Positions 9,985 through 18,776 of a stretch of DNA of 34,627 nucleotides are shown piece after piece. The stretch lies in NCBI GenBank assembly GCA_031256175.1, contig JAIRRC010000033.1:1-34627 (forward strand). The letters run 5' to 3'. Source of the stretch: Rickettsiales bacterium (GTDB lineage: Bacteria; Pseudomonadota; Alphaproteobacteria; Rs-D84). A program made the position numbers and the translations under genes. The notes below the pieces were generated by a model that saw only the letters and a program-made list of their open reading frames with translations, was not told the origin of the DNA and searched no databases. How positions within the stretch are numbered: the first letter of the stretch is position 1; the number at the start of each line of letters is the position of its first letter.

Positions 9985-11475
9985 CTATTCAGCCGAAGTC
10001 GGGGCGATGGAGAAGGAATCGTTCCAACCGGCCAGCGGCGTTCCATCGACCGAGCATTGGACGTTTTCGAATCCGGTTTCGCTTTGGCTGCTTGCCATCA
10101 ATCTATTGACGCCGAATCCGCCCAATGCGCCGAACGCCACGCCGAAGGCCGAATCGACAAGGATACGTTTAGTGCCCATGAATTCGCCCTTTGCGGAAAC
10201 GAATCTGTTGTAATCCGTCAATTTCGCGTCCATAGCCAGAAGGTTTAGCGGCTGCGGCACAGGGACGATTTTAGTTTTTCCTTTGTTATTATTATCCGTC
10301 GTTTGCTGGTCGCCGCCGGTCGTTTTCTTTTTATTTTCAGCAGCGCCCGTTCCCGTGGCCGATTTCGGCGCATTCGGGCAGGCTTCAAGCGGCTTCAAGC
10401 TGTTATTTTCGGCGAATTTCTTGCATTGGAAATCTATGTCGTCCACTTTCTTCGCCGTGTCGCAGATGTTGTTCGCCGCGGTCCAGGCGGATGGTATCGC
10501 GAACGCCGCGCCGCCAAGGTCATCCGAGCATTCAAGGAATCTCGTTCCTTTGGCCAAGGGCGTTTCGCCGTCGCAAATCGTATTCGCAGGGGCGGTTTCT
10601 ATCCAGTAGTCGGCCCTGATTTTACAGCTGGCGCAAGCGTCGTCGGAGTTGCTGAAGAATTCGCCGGCTTTGCAGTTCTGCCTTGCCTCTGCGTTTTGCC
10701 TGGCCTGCTCGCTTAGGCCTTTTGCCAGCAAGGCCGCGCCGACTTGCGTGGCGACGGCGCTGGAACCGGCCTGTCCGGCGTTATAAAAGAAATCGAATTC
10801 AGAGCTGCCCGGCTGGGTGTTGTTTGCAACAACGTTGCTCTGCGTGGTTTTCCATTGCGCATCGTTATCGCATTCCCAAAGGCAATTTTCCGCCGTCCAG
10901 TTTTGCGTCGCGGGGTCGAAGCATTTCGGGCTGTCGTCGGATGCCTTTGTCGAAAGCTTTTGGCCGGTCCCGGCGACATAAAAGCGCGCGGAGCCGGCGT
11001 TTTCAAGCCCATATTCGTCTATGGACGCCTGCATAAGGCAGTAATGCGTGATTCCATTGGCTTCAATTATCCGGGTTTGTTTGATGGAGCCAAGAAATTT
11101 TTCGCGCGCGGCCTTGTCCACCACGGGCAATGGGGGCGGCGGAATATCGTCAATATCTTTCGCTTCCCAGGGATTCGCCGCGCCGCAAACGCTCCATTCG
11201 TTAAAGCCGAAAATCGGGCTTTTGCACCAGCGGAACTGGTTCGCGGCGCAATCCATCTGCAATTTGTCCCCGCTGCCATAGTCCTTTCCGAAGTCGGTCG
11301 GCCATTTGTTATTTCCGCAGCTGGCGGACATTTCCATTTTGCCTTCGGTCGTTTCAATCCATATTTTGTCGCTGTATTTGCGCCAAGTCGAAGCGGCGAA
11401 GGATTCGGACACGCAGAACAAGGAAACAGCAGTCAAGGCCGAAACCCGCAGAAATCCAGAGAGAGAGATGGTCAT
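9985..11475 (-). CDS. Secreted Cys-rich protein with the same C-terminal module as 1349-2557
   Basis: Signal peptide MTISLSGFLRVSALTAVSLFCVSESFAA; C-terminus MDAKLTDYNRFVSAKGEFMGTKRILVDSAFGVAFGALGGFGVNRLMASSQSETGFENVQCSVDGTPLAGWNDSFSIAP. Confidence 0.78.
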   Translation of the reverse strand: MTISLSGFLRVSALTAVSLFCVSESFAASTWRKYSDKIWIETTEGKMEMSASCGNNKWPTDFGKDYGSGDKLQMDCAANQFRWCKSPIFGFNEWSVCGAANPWEAKDIDDIPPPPLPVVDKAAREKFLGSIKQTRIIEANGITHYCLMQASIDEYGLENAGSARFYVAGTGQKLSTKASDDSPKCFDPATQNWTAENCLWECDNDAQWKTTQSNVVANNTQPGSSEFDFFYNAGQAGSSAVATQVGAALLAKGLSEQARQNAEARQNCKAGEFFSNSDDACASCKIRADYWIETAPANTICDGETPLAKGTRFLECSDDLGGAAFAIPSAWTAANNICDTAKKVDDIDFQCKKFAENNSLKPLEACPNAPKSATGTGAAENKKKTTGGDQQTTDNNNKGKTKIVPVPQPLNLLAMDAKLTDYNRFVSAKGEFMGTKRILVDSAFGVAFGALGGFGVNRLMASSQSETGFENVQCSVDGTPLAGWNDSFSIAPTSAE

Positions 11476-11490
11476 CGTTATACCTTTTCC

Positions 11491-12747
11491 TTAGTTATAA
11501 GCGCAGGACGCGAGCTGCGGCGCCAGCAGATTGCTTTCCGATTCGCTTAGCGGCTCGACCGCCACTATGAAGCAGCGCGAGCTGTCCTTTATCATGAAGA
11601 CTTTCGTTCCGTTTTTCTTCGCCTGCTGCATAGTGTTCATCTGGGCCGAGGTCAAGAACGGATTTTGCGTCGTAATCGGATTCGTAAGTCCCGCTTGGAC
11701 AACCTGGGCCGCCGTGGCGTAATCGTAAATCGCGTAGTTCGACTGGATGGTCGCAACCAATTCTTTCTTATTGCCGCCAAAGGCCGCGCCGCCGGCCGCC
11801 GGGAATGCCGAACCGCCGCCCAACTTCTTCGGGTCGGTGGTCGCGTTGCCGGTTTGCGAGCTTACCAATAATGTCAAGGCCTGTTGGGTGACGCCGGGGC
11901 TGTTGTCCGCATAGCGCTGAATCGCCTGGAACTGCATGCTCTCGCCGCAGGCCGCGTTCATTCTGTTCACGTAGCCGGCCGCAATCGCGTCGACCGCGCT
12001 TTCCCAGCCGCGCGCCTTTTCCGAGCCGAACACCGCGTCCATCGTTATAATCTTTTCAACCCAGCCCCAGACGCTGCCGCCGACGTTTCCGGCGCTCATG
12101 AATTTTTGCACCATGGCGCGGCTTCCGCCAACGACGCCGCTACCGCAACTATCGGTCAACATCGAATCCAACATGCTGGAAGATTCAAGAGCGTAAATCA
12201 TCGTCGTTTCATGGCACGACAGGGCCGCCGCCAATTCCGCGCGCGCGTCCGTGCATTCGGTCGAGCGCTGCTGCGCCAATTTGCCCGCCATCAGCGACAT
12301 CGACAGGAACGACATGACTTCCTGCTGGATATAAGTCGGACACAAGCGCGCCGCCGTGTTCACGGGTTTATTCTGCGCCTTGTTATACAGGTTATACTGC
12401 GGCATCAAATCTTCATAGTCCTTTTGGATACAAAGCAATGCCCAATTATAAAGCTCGCCCTCGGTAGCATACTGGCAACGGCCCTGATAGACGCCCGGAA
12501 TTCCCGTAATATCGCCGCAATAATCCGACAGGCATTGAAAAATCTTCTGCCGGCACGCGGTATCCACATCCGGCGTTTGCACCATATAGTATTGCTGCAT
12601 TTGCTGCTGCCGGTAAGCCTGCGCCTGGCCGGCCTGGCCCCTTGTAGGCGTCGTCGCCGCGGGCGGCGTGGCGCTGCCGACGGCAAAAGCGCTTAGAGGC
12701 ATGATTAGTGCCAATGCCGACAATGAAATTTTATGCAATTTCAGCAT
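11491..12747 (-). CDS. Secreted Cys-containing hypothetical protein, 15 nt upstream of the 9985-11475 gene
   Basis: Signal peptide MLKLHKISLSALALIMPLSAFAVG; long ORF with conserved-looking Cys pattern (CRQKIFQCLSDYCGDITG). Confidence 0.75.
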   Translation of the reverse strand: MLKLHKISLSALALIMPLSAFAVGSATPPAATTPTRGQAGQAQAYRQQQMQQYYMVQTPDVDTACRQKIFQCLSDYCGDITGIPGVYQGRCQYATEGELYNWALLCIQKDYEDLMPQYNLYNKAQNKPVNTAARLCPTYIQQEVMSFLSMSLMAGKLAQQRSTECTDARAELAAALSCHETTMIYALESSSMLDSMLTDSCGSGVVGGSRAMVQKFMSAGNVGGSVWGWVEKIITMDAVFGSEKARGWESAVDAIAAGYVNRMNAACGESMQFQAIQRYADNSPGVTQQALTLLVSSQTGNATTDPKKLGGGSAFPAAGGAAFGGNKKELVATIQSNYAIYDYATAAQVVQAGLTNPITTQNPFLTSAQMNTMQQAKKNGTKVFMIKDSSRCFIVAVEPLSESESNLLAPQLASCAYN

Positions 12748-12809
12748 ATCTCTCTATTCCCTTTATTTATCATTGTATCATATTTTATGTTTCATAACAA
12801 ATGATAAAT

Positions 12810-12825
12810 ACAATGGACCCCGGCA
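12810..12825 (+). repeat. R1 half copy
   Basis: ACAATGGACCCCGGCA without the right arm. Confidence 0.55.
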
Positions 12826-12836
12826 TGTTTTTTATG

Positions 12837-12863
12837 AAGGCTTGCATTAAAAATGCAAGCCTT
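12837..12863. terminator. Inverted repeat, terminator-like hairpin
   Basis: AAGGCTTGCATT-AAA-AATGCAAGCCTT; T tracts weak. Confidence 0.5.
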
Positions 12864-12869
12864 ATATCC

Positions 12870-12885
12870 GGTTTCACGTGAAATG
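12870..12885. promoter_or_regulatory. parS-like palindrome (candidate ParB site)
   Basis: GGTTTCACGTGAAATG contains the 12-bp perfect core TTTCACGTGAAA; 13 of 16 positions match TGTTTCACGTGAAACA. Confidence 0.45.
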
Positions 12886-13007
12886 GACAATATGTCTTTG
12901 ATTGTAGCCAAAATGTATATTTAGTAATTTTATCGCATAAGTCGTTGGTTTAGGCTGATTATTTTGGTAGGCATTATTATAGGCGCGAAACAGAGGGTTA
13001 TATAAGA

Positions 13008-13031
13008 AAAACCCGGCAACTGCCGGGTTTT
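13008..13031 (-). terminator. Rho-independent terminator downstream of the GT2-radical SAM gene
   Basis: AAAACCCGGCA-AC-TGCCGGGTTTT followed by T-rich sequence on the minus strand. Confidence 0.8.
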
Positions 13032-13039
13032 GTTTGGGT

Positions 13040-13102
13040 ACAATGGACCCCGGCCTTCCACCTTCGCCAAGGCTACGGCGGACAGGTTGCCGGGGTGACG
13101 GG
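13040..13102 (+). repeat. R1 copy with insertion in the hairpin apex
   Basis: ACAATGGACCCCGGCC...TTCGCCAAGGCTACGGCGGACA...CCGGGGTGACGGG. Confidence 0.75.
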
Positions 13103-13194
13103 TGTGGATGAGGTCCCGGGTCTTCGCCCGGGATGACAATCAGATGGTGAAGTCGGTATTGGCGGAGTGCGGGGTTACAAGGTAAGGGACTGGG

Positions 13195-15354
13195 TCAACA
13201 AAACCAGGGTTCGGGCGGATAGGTTTCGGCGCGCGTCATGAAAGCGCGTTTTTCGAATATGGTTTCAAGCATTCTGAAACGGCAGGTAAAGCAAGGCGAA
13301 TCATCGCACACTTTTCCGCCCCTTAACATTTTCTGCGAAGCCTTATACAATCCCATCTTTTTGCATTTTTCCAGGCCGTCGGTGAACGCGTTTCCTTCGA
13401 ACCCTTTATACCAATTCACGCAACAGCCGAATATCCGGCCGTCCCAGTTCACCTGAGGCGCCTTCCAAAGCTGATAGCAGGGCAGGTATCTTCTGCCGTT
13501 CGGCGCGCCGCCGCTGTGCTCGTAGACGTCGGCGAAGCGGAGGTCGGTTTCGAATTTTATCTCGGACAACCTGTCTTTCGGAACGTATCCGGCCCAATCC
13601 CTTAGAAACATTATCATCATGTCAAGTTCGGCGGCCATCGCTTTGGCGCGCTTTATCTCGGCAATCGAATCGTTCGACGGAAGAATGACATACTGCCAGC
13701 TAAGCGTCGGAAGGCCGCTGTTATATTTCTTCTTAAATTCGTTCAATTTCTCGATGTTTCTTATGACTTTGTCAAAGTCCCCGCCGCGCCTATATTTCGA
13801 ATAAGTCTCCTGGCACGCGCCGTCGACCGCCACATTCAGGTAAAGCATTCCGAACTTCACCATGGCTTCAAGCGCCGCGTCCGAAACGGCGTTGAAATTC
13901 GTCCCGGCGTGGCAGCTGAGCTTTATTCCCCGGGCGTCCGCATATTCTATAATTTTCACGAAGTCGGGATTCAAAAACGGCTCGCCCGCGCCGGTTATCT
14001 CTATCTGGCGGATGTGTTTGTTCTTCGCCGCGAACAGCTTGAAATTTTCCAGCGTCAAGTATCCCGCGCCGCGCTCGCAATAATTATTCAGGCGCATCTG
14101 GCAGGTCGGGCAATCCAGACAGCAAAGCGTGCAGAAATCAATCCTGGCGAACCGGGACCTGCGAAGGCGCGGCAGGCGCGGGCGGACAGCGCGCCACATG
14201 CTTTTCAAAATACGGAACGCGCAATACGCTTTCGGCATCGCGCGACCGGCGCCGCGCGCCAAATCGGCTTCGTCCCGCGCGATGATTCCGCTTTGGAACC
14301 ATTGGCCGATTTCAATAAAGGACAAGAGCGCGAATTCCGTAAGGGTGTCGGACAGGCGCAGCATCCTTAGAATTTTCCTTTCCCGCGGCCATACGTATTT
14401 GTTTTTCCGAAAGTCGATAGACAGCAAGATGTTCTTGTATCTTTGATAAAGAGGCCGCTCTGCGTAATCTTCCGGACAGCCGGCCGCCATAACCATGAAT
14501 CCATAGACGCCCGACATCATATGCCTTTGCGCCATCATGACCCAGTCGGCCTTGTCCGGCAGGTCGCATTCGCCGAAGTATTCCAAAAGCCGTTCGGCCG
14601 CGAACAGCTGGCATCTGGCGATGAACAATCTTTTTTCCTTGCCGCCGCCGCCGGTAAGGGAATCGCCGCGCTGAACATAAAAATACGTCGCGCGCGGTTC
14701 CACCACGACCATCTTCGCGTGCGCCGAAGCCCTATACATGAATTCGGAATCCTCGGCCGCGCGCAGGAAAAGAAAACGCAGCCCGTTCGAATTTATGAAA
14801 TCGCGGCGCAGCAAAACGCCCCAGACCGTATGGCTGCGGAATTTTCCGTATGCGTCCGTATAAACCTTGTTTTCGAATTTTTGTTCGAAGAATCCGCGGA
14901 CATAATCCTCTATATATCCGTCCGACCATACGGCGGCGGCGCGGCTGACCGCAATCTCGGCGCCGGTGTTCCACGCCGCCGTCAGCATTATCTGCGACCA
15001 GTCGGGCGCTATGTAATCGTCGGAGTCCACGAACGCCACGAATTCCCCCATCGCCGCGTCCATTCCGACGTTGCGCGATATTCCCGCGCCGGAATTTTCG
15101 GAATTCGTTATTATCTTTATGCGCTTGTCTTTCGCCGCCCAGCCTTCGGCGATTCCGCGCGAAGCGTCTTCGCCGCAATCGTCGACCAGAATTATCTCTA
15201 TGTTCCGAAGCGTTTGACACGCGACGGAAGCTATGCATCTATCCAAGTATTTCGCAACATTATAGAACGGAATTATAAACGATAGGACAGGCGCGTCTTT
15301 CGCGTGCGCCACATCCAAAACAGACATTCGCTGGGGGGGGGTATTGCTAGTCAT
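13195..15354 (-). CDS. GT2 family glycosyltransferase fused to radical SAM/SPASM domain
   Basis: N-terminal GT2 (LSFIIPFYNVAKYLDRCIASVACQTLRNIEIILVDD...AFVDSDDYIAP); C-terminal CCLDCPTC (CX3CX2C), ITGAGEPFLNPDF and Cys-rich tail CVNW...CDDSPCFTC. ATG at 15354 follows AAGGAAGGGA. Confidence 0.88.
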   Translation of the reverse strand: MTSNTPPQRMSVLDVAHAKDAPVLSFIIPFYNVAKYLDRCIASVACQTLRNIEIILVDDCGEDASRGIAEGWAAKDKRIKIITNSENSGAGISRNVGMDAAMGEFVAFVDSDDYIAPDWSQIMLTAAWNTGAEIAVSRAAAVWSDGYIEDYVRGFFEQKFENKVYTDAYGKFRSHTVWGVLLRRDFINSNGLRFLFLRAAEDSEFMYRASAHAKMVVVEPRATYFYVQRGDSLTGGGGKEKRLFIARCQLFAAERLLEYFGECDLPDKADWVMMAQRHMMSGVYGFMVMAAGCPEDYAERPLYQRYKNILLSIDFRKNKYVWPRERKILRMLRLSDTLTEFALLSFIEIGQWFQSGIIARDEADLARGAGRAMPKAYCAFRILKSMWRAVRPRLPRLRRSRFARIDFCTLCCLDCPTCQMRLNNYCERGAGYLTLENFKLFAAKNKHIRQIEITGAGEPFLNPDFVKIIEYADARGIKLSCHAGTNFNAVSDAALEAMVKFGMLYLNVAVDGACQETYSKYRRGGDFDKVIRNIEKLNEFKKKYNSGLPTLSWQYVILPSNDSIAEIKRAKAMAAELDMMIMFLRDWAGYVPKDRLSEIKFETDLRFADVYEHSGGAPNGRRYLPCYQLWKAPQVNWDGRIFGCCVNWYKGFEGNAFTDGLEKCKKMGLYKASQKMLRGGKVCDDSPCFTCRFRMLETIFEKRAFMTRAETYPPEPWFC

Positions 15355-15376
15355 AAAGTCCCTTCCTTGCGCGATT

Positions 15377-16747
15377 CTACGCGATAATTTTTCCGACCAT
15401 ATCCGGGATGTCCGCAAGCGGCGCGCGGGTTTGTTCCATGCTGTCGCGGTGGCGGATGGTCGCGGTGCCGTCCTCCAAGGTCTGATGGTCGATGGTTATG
15501 CAGACCGGCGTTCCGATTTCATCGTGCCGTCTGTAATTCTTCCCGATGTTGCCGCTGTTCTCGAACGCGATGCGGCCGATGCCGAGCGCCTTCAATTCAT
15601 CGCGCATTTTTTCCGCCGCCGCCACAAGCTCCGGCACGTTGCGCGCAAGCGGGATAACCGCGGCCTTTATCGGCGAAAGGCGCGGCGCAAGTTTCAGGAC
15701 TATGCGCGAATTGCCTTCGCCCAAATCCTCTTCCGTGTATGCATTGTCCAGCACGGCCGCGAAGGCGCGGAAAGTCCCCATCGCGGTTTCGATTACGAAC
15801 GGGATGAAACTTTCGCCGGTCTGCGGGTCGGAATAGGAAAGCTTGGAAACGGAATCCTTGTTCTCCATAACTTTCGCCTGGATGCCGAATTCGCCCTGCG
15901 CCTTGGTGTGCGAGCCAAGGTCGAAGTCCTGCCTGTTATGGACGCCTTCGACTTCGTCGAAGCCAAGCCCGCCGAACTCATATTCGATGTCGAACGCGGC
16001 CTTGGCGTAATGCGCAAGCTGGTCGTGTTCGTGGAAGCGCAATTTCTCCGCCGGAACGCCAAGCGAATTTATCCACCAGTCCATGCGCGCGGATTTCCAT
16101 TTTTCGAACCATTCCATGTCGTCCTTCGGATGAACGAAGAACTGCAATTCGGCCTGTTCGAACTCGCGCATTCTGAAAACGAAATTGCGCGGCGTGATTT
16201 CGTTGCGGAAGGCCTTTCCGATTTGCGCCATGCCGAACGGGATTTTGCGCGAGGTGGAATCCAAAACATTCTTGAAATTTATATAAGTCGTCGTCGCGGT
16301 TTCGGGGCGAAGATAGGCGTTCGTTTCGCCGCTTGAAACGGGTCCCACGGCCAGGCTCATCATCAGTTTGAAATCGCGCGGGGCAGTCAATTCCTTGGAA
16401 CCGCAGGCGTCGCATTTGGTAGGGTCCGCCATTTTGTCCTGGCGCATTCTGGCGTTGCATTTCTTGCATTCCACAAGCGGGTCGGAAAAGCCCGCCTCGT
16501 GTCCCGAATATCTCCATACCAGCGGATTGTTGATAAGCGCGGCTTCCAAGCCTTCGACATCGTCGCGCTTATAGACCATCGCGTTCCACCACAGGTCGCG
16601 GATGTTCTTCATCAATTCGACGCCAAGCGGGCCAAGGTCGTAGAAGCCTTTGAGGCCGCCGTATATTTCGCTGCTTTGAAACGCGAATCCGCGGCGCTTG
16701 CAAAACGACGCCAAATCTTCCAATGATTTCACTGGCATGTCATCCAC
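15377..16747 (-). CDS. glyS: Glycyl-tRNA synthetase, single-chain (alpha2) type
   Basis: GFAFQSSEIYGGLKGFYDLGPLGVELMKNI, LRPETATTTYINFKNV, FRNEITPRNFVFRMREFEQAELQFF, VIETAMGTFRAFAAVL. Confidence 0.94.
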   Translation of the reverse strand: MDDMPVKSLEDLASFCKRRGFAFQSSEIYGGLKGFYDLGPLGVELMKNIRDLWWNAMVYKRDDVEGLEAALINNPLVWRYSGHEAGFSDPLVECKKCNARMRQDKMADPTKCDACGSKELTAPRDFKLMMSLAVGPVSSGETNAYLRPETATTTYINFKNVLDSTSRKIPFGMAQIGKAFRNEITPRNFVFRMREFEQAELQFFVHPKDDMEWFEKWKSARMDWWINSLGVPAEKLRFHEHDQLAHYAKAAFDIEYEFGGLGFDEVEGVHNRQDFDLGSHTKAQGEFGIQAKVMENKDSVSKLSYSDPQTGESFIPFVIETAMGTFRAFAAVLDNAYTEEDLGEGNSRIVLKLAPRLSPIKAAVIPLARNVPELVAAAEKMRDELKALGIGRIAFENSGNIGKNYRRHDEIGTPVCITIDHQTLEDGTATIRHRDSMEQTRAPLADIPDMVGKIIA

Positions 16748-16785
16748 CTTTTAATTTATGATTATTATATATAGGAAATAAATAA

Positions 16786-17418
16786 ATGCAACTTGAAAGT
16801 CAGGGCGTTATTATAGGTTTGAAGAACTACGGCGAGCGGGCCTTTATCGCGCGCGTTCTGACTATGGAGCACGGAATCCTGGCTGGAATCGTGCGCGGCG
16901 GCCAGCTGTCGAAAAACCGGCTGATGGCCGGAATGCAAGGCATGGCGTCGTGGGGCGCGCGTTTGGAAAACCACCTTGGCACCATGCGTTTCGCGCCCGA
17001 GCGCAATCTCGCCGCCATGCTGATGAACGACGAGGAAAGCCTGGCGACAATGAATTCGGCCTTCGCGATGATTGCGGATTTTCTGCCGGAGCGCGAAGCC
17101 CATCCGCAGGTATATTTCGCGACCCTTCGGCTTCTGCTGAACGCGACGCCGGACGAGTATTTAAGATGGGAAACGGAATTGCTGGCGGCTGCGGGATACA
17201 GCCTTGATTTTTCGAAATGCGCGGGCTGCGGCGGGCGGGAAAACCTGACGCGCTTGTCGCCGAAGACGGGCAGGGCGGTTTGCGCGAAGTGCGCCGAGCC
17301 TTACAATGAAAAGCTATTCGCGCTTCCGCTTGGATTGAACGAACTGGGGCACTTTTTCCGAATGTTCGCGGTGAAGGAATTGCCACCTGCGCGCGAACGA
17401 CTTACATCTTCGTTATAA
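16786..17418 (+). CDS. recO: DNA repair protein RecO
   Basis: GVIIGLKNYGERAFIARVLTMEHGILAGIVRGG; zinc-binding CAGCG...CAKCAE. Confidence 0.9.
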   Translation: MQLESQGVIIGLKNYGERAFIARVLTMEHGILAGIVRGGQLSKNRLMAGMQGMASWGARLENHLGTMRFAPERNLAAMLMNDEESLATMNSAFAMIADFLPEREAHPQVYFATLRLLLNATPDEYLRWETELLAAAGYSLDFSKCAGCGGRENLTRLSPKTGRAVCAKCAEPYNEKLFALPLGLNELGHFFRMFAVKELPPARERLTSSL

Positions 17419-18322
17419 TATCGGCGAAGGTGCCGGGCATTAGCCTCGCGCCCGGTTTCTTATAGGTTTTGCGCGACAATTTATGGAAGAAGGCGTCGCA
17501 GGCGATTCTGTCGAAGGTCGCCTGGTCGAAGGGCTTGTCATGGTATTCGTGCCACAGGACGTGCGTCGGGTCCTGGCAGAGTTTGGGCATTTTTTCGAAG
17601 AATTCCTTCGCCCGCGGGTCATTTTGCACAAGCGTTTTGAAAAGCAGCTGATGGATGAAATAATCCAGGCGCTTGTCTTCATGCGTCCAGAATTCATGAA
17701 TCATCGCGCGCCAGGCTTCCAACAGATACGCGCCGCGGCGCCCGCGTATGAAGCAATTCTGGATAAAGCTGTAAGCCGCGCCCTTTTCGCCGTTCGCAAG
17801 ATAGACGAAGAAATCCTGGTCGACGATTTGCCGCGGAATCGGGCCGGTTATAAAATTCGTCGCGTCCGTCCAAAATCCGCCGTGGTTGTGAAGCAATTCG
17901 ACGCGCGCGATGTCCGCGAAGTGCGGATGGCCGATGCCTCCGTTTTTGCGCTTGTCCATAATCACGCCGGGCAGGTCGATGTAATTGGGCAGCATTTTTT
18001 CGTCCAGCACAACCAGTTCCTGCGAACAATGGCGGCGGACGCTGCGGAAGCAGGCTTTGGTGATGTCGGGCGCGTTATCCTCGCCTTGAAGCCATATCGT
18101 ATAAATCTTTTCGTTCGCGTCGTCTTTTATCGATTCGGCCAATGAAAGGCCGGCTGCGGCCGACAAATACCGCCTTGCATAATTGGAAACCGCGCGGCCG
18201 TATACTTCCAGGCGGCGCGCGCGGCGGCGTTTGGACGAATGCCAAAGCGGGTTCAGAATATCGGCCAGCAGAAATATTCCCGCCCACATGAAAAGCTTGG
18301 TGATTTTATTTTTTATTGGCAT
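17402..18322 (-). CDS. Capsular polysaccharide synthesis / GT32-like glycosyltransferase
   Basis: IYTIWLQGEDNAPDITKACFRSVRRHC...HPHFADIARVELLHNHGGFWTDATNF is Caps_synth/GT32-like. Confidence 0.8.
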   Translation of the reverse strand: MPIKNKITKLFMWAGIFLLADILNPLWHSSKRRRARRLEVYGRAVSNYARRYLSAAAGLSLAESIKDDANEKIYTIWLQGEDNAPDITKACFRSVRRHCSQELVVLDEKMLPNYIDLPGVIMDKRKNGGIGHPHFADIARVELLHNHGGFWTDATNFITGPIPRQIVDQDFFVYLANGEKGAAYSFIQNCFIRGRRGAYLLEAWRAMIHEFWTHEDKRLDYFIHQLLFKTLVQNDPRAKEFFEKMPKLCQDPTHVLWHEYHDKPFDQATFDRIACDAFFHKLSRKTYKKPGARLMPGTFADIITKM

Positions 18323-18365
18323 TTAACCAACCATCCGTCTTCGCCCTTCGGGCTGCGCCGCGATT

Positions 18366-18734
18366 TTATATGCATTTCACTAACCATAAATCGTAATTCT
18401 CGTCTTCCAAGGGGTTGGCCCCGGGCGAGCTTGCCATCATCCAGCCGGAAAAAATCCGCGGCAAGGCCCGGTCGGCCGCGGTTTTATAAACTTCGAAGAA
18501 TGCGAAGTAATCTTCCGGCTGGAATTCCGACGCGGCCAGGCAGGACTTGACGTCTATCGCAAGTTTTTCAAAAGTCGATTCCTTTCCGGCGGGGATTTTA
18601 AGCTGTTTGGTTTTACCCGAAGTTTTGTCCAAGACTTGCACTATGGCGAAGTCTTTTTTCACCATTTCGTCCGCGTCTTCCGCAAAAACGGGCAGGGCGG
18701 CGAATATAAATAAAAGCGCGAGCAATTTCTTCAT
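18366..18734 (-). CDS. DUF2155 domain exported protein
   Basis: Signal peptide; VLDKTSGKTKQLKIPAGKESTFEKLAIDVKSC...RIFSGWMMASSPGANPLEDENYDLWLVKC. Confidence 0.8.
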   Translation of the reverse strand: MKKLLALLFIFAALPVFAEDADEMVKKDFAIVQVLDKTSGKTKQLKIPAGKESTFEKLAIDVKSCLAASEFQPEDYFAFFEVYKTAADRALPRIFSGWMMASSPGANPLEDENYDLWLVKCI

Positions 18735-18776
18735 GCGTGGATTATAGGCGCCGTTCGCGGATAAATCAAGCGGCGA

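Noticed and set aside
11884-12696. 270-aa plus-strand ORF (also 14443-15285 and 10744-11550)
   Set aside because: Antisense to signal-peptide or domain-bearing minus-strand genes; Arg/His-rich shadow translations.
15344-16336. 330-aa plus-strand ORF opposite glyS
   Set aside because: Shadow ORF from GC-biased third positions of glyS.
17402-17418. 17-nt overlap of recO and the GT32-like gene
   Set aside because: Ordinary convergent tail-to-tail overlap.
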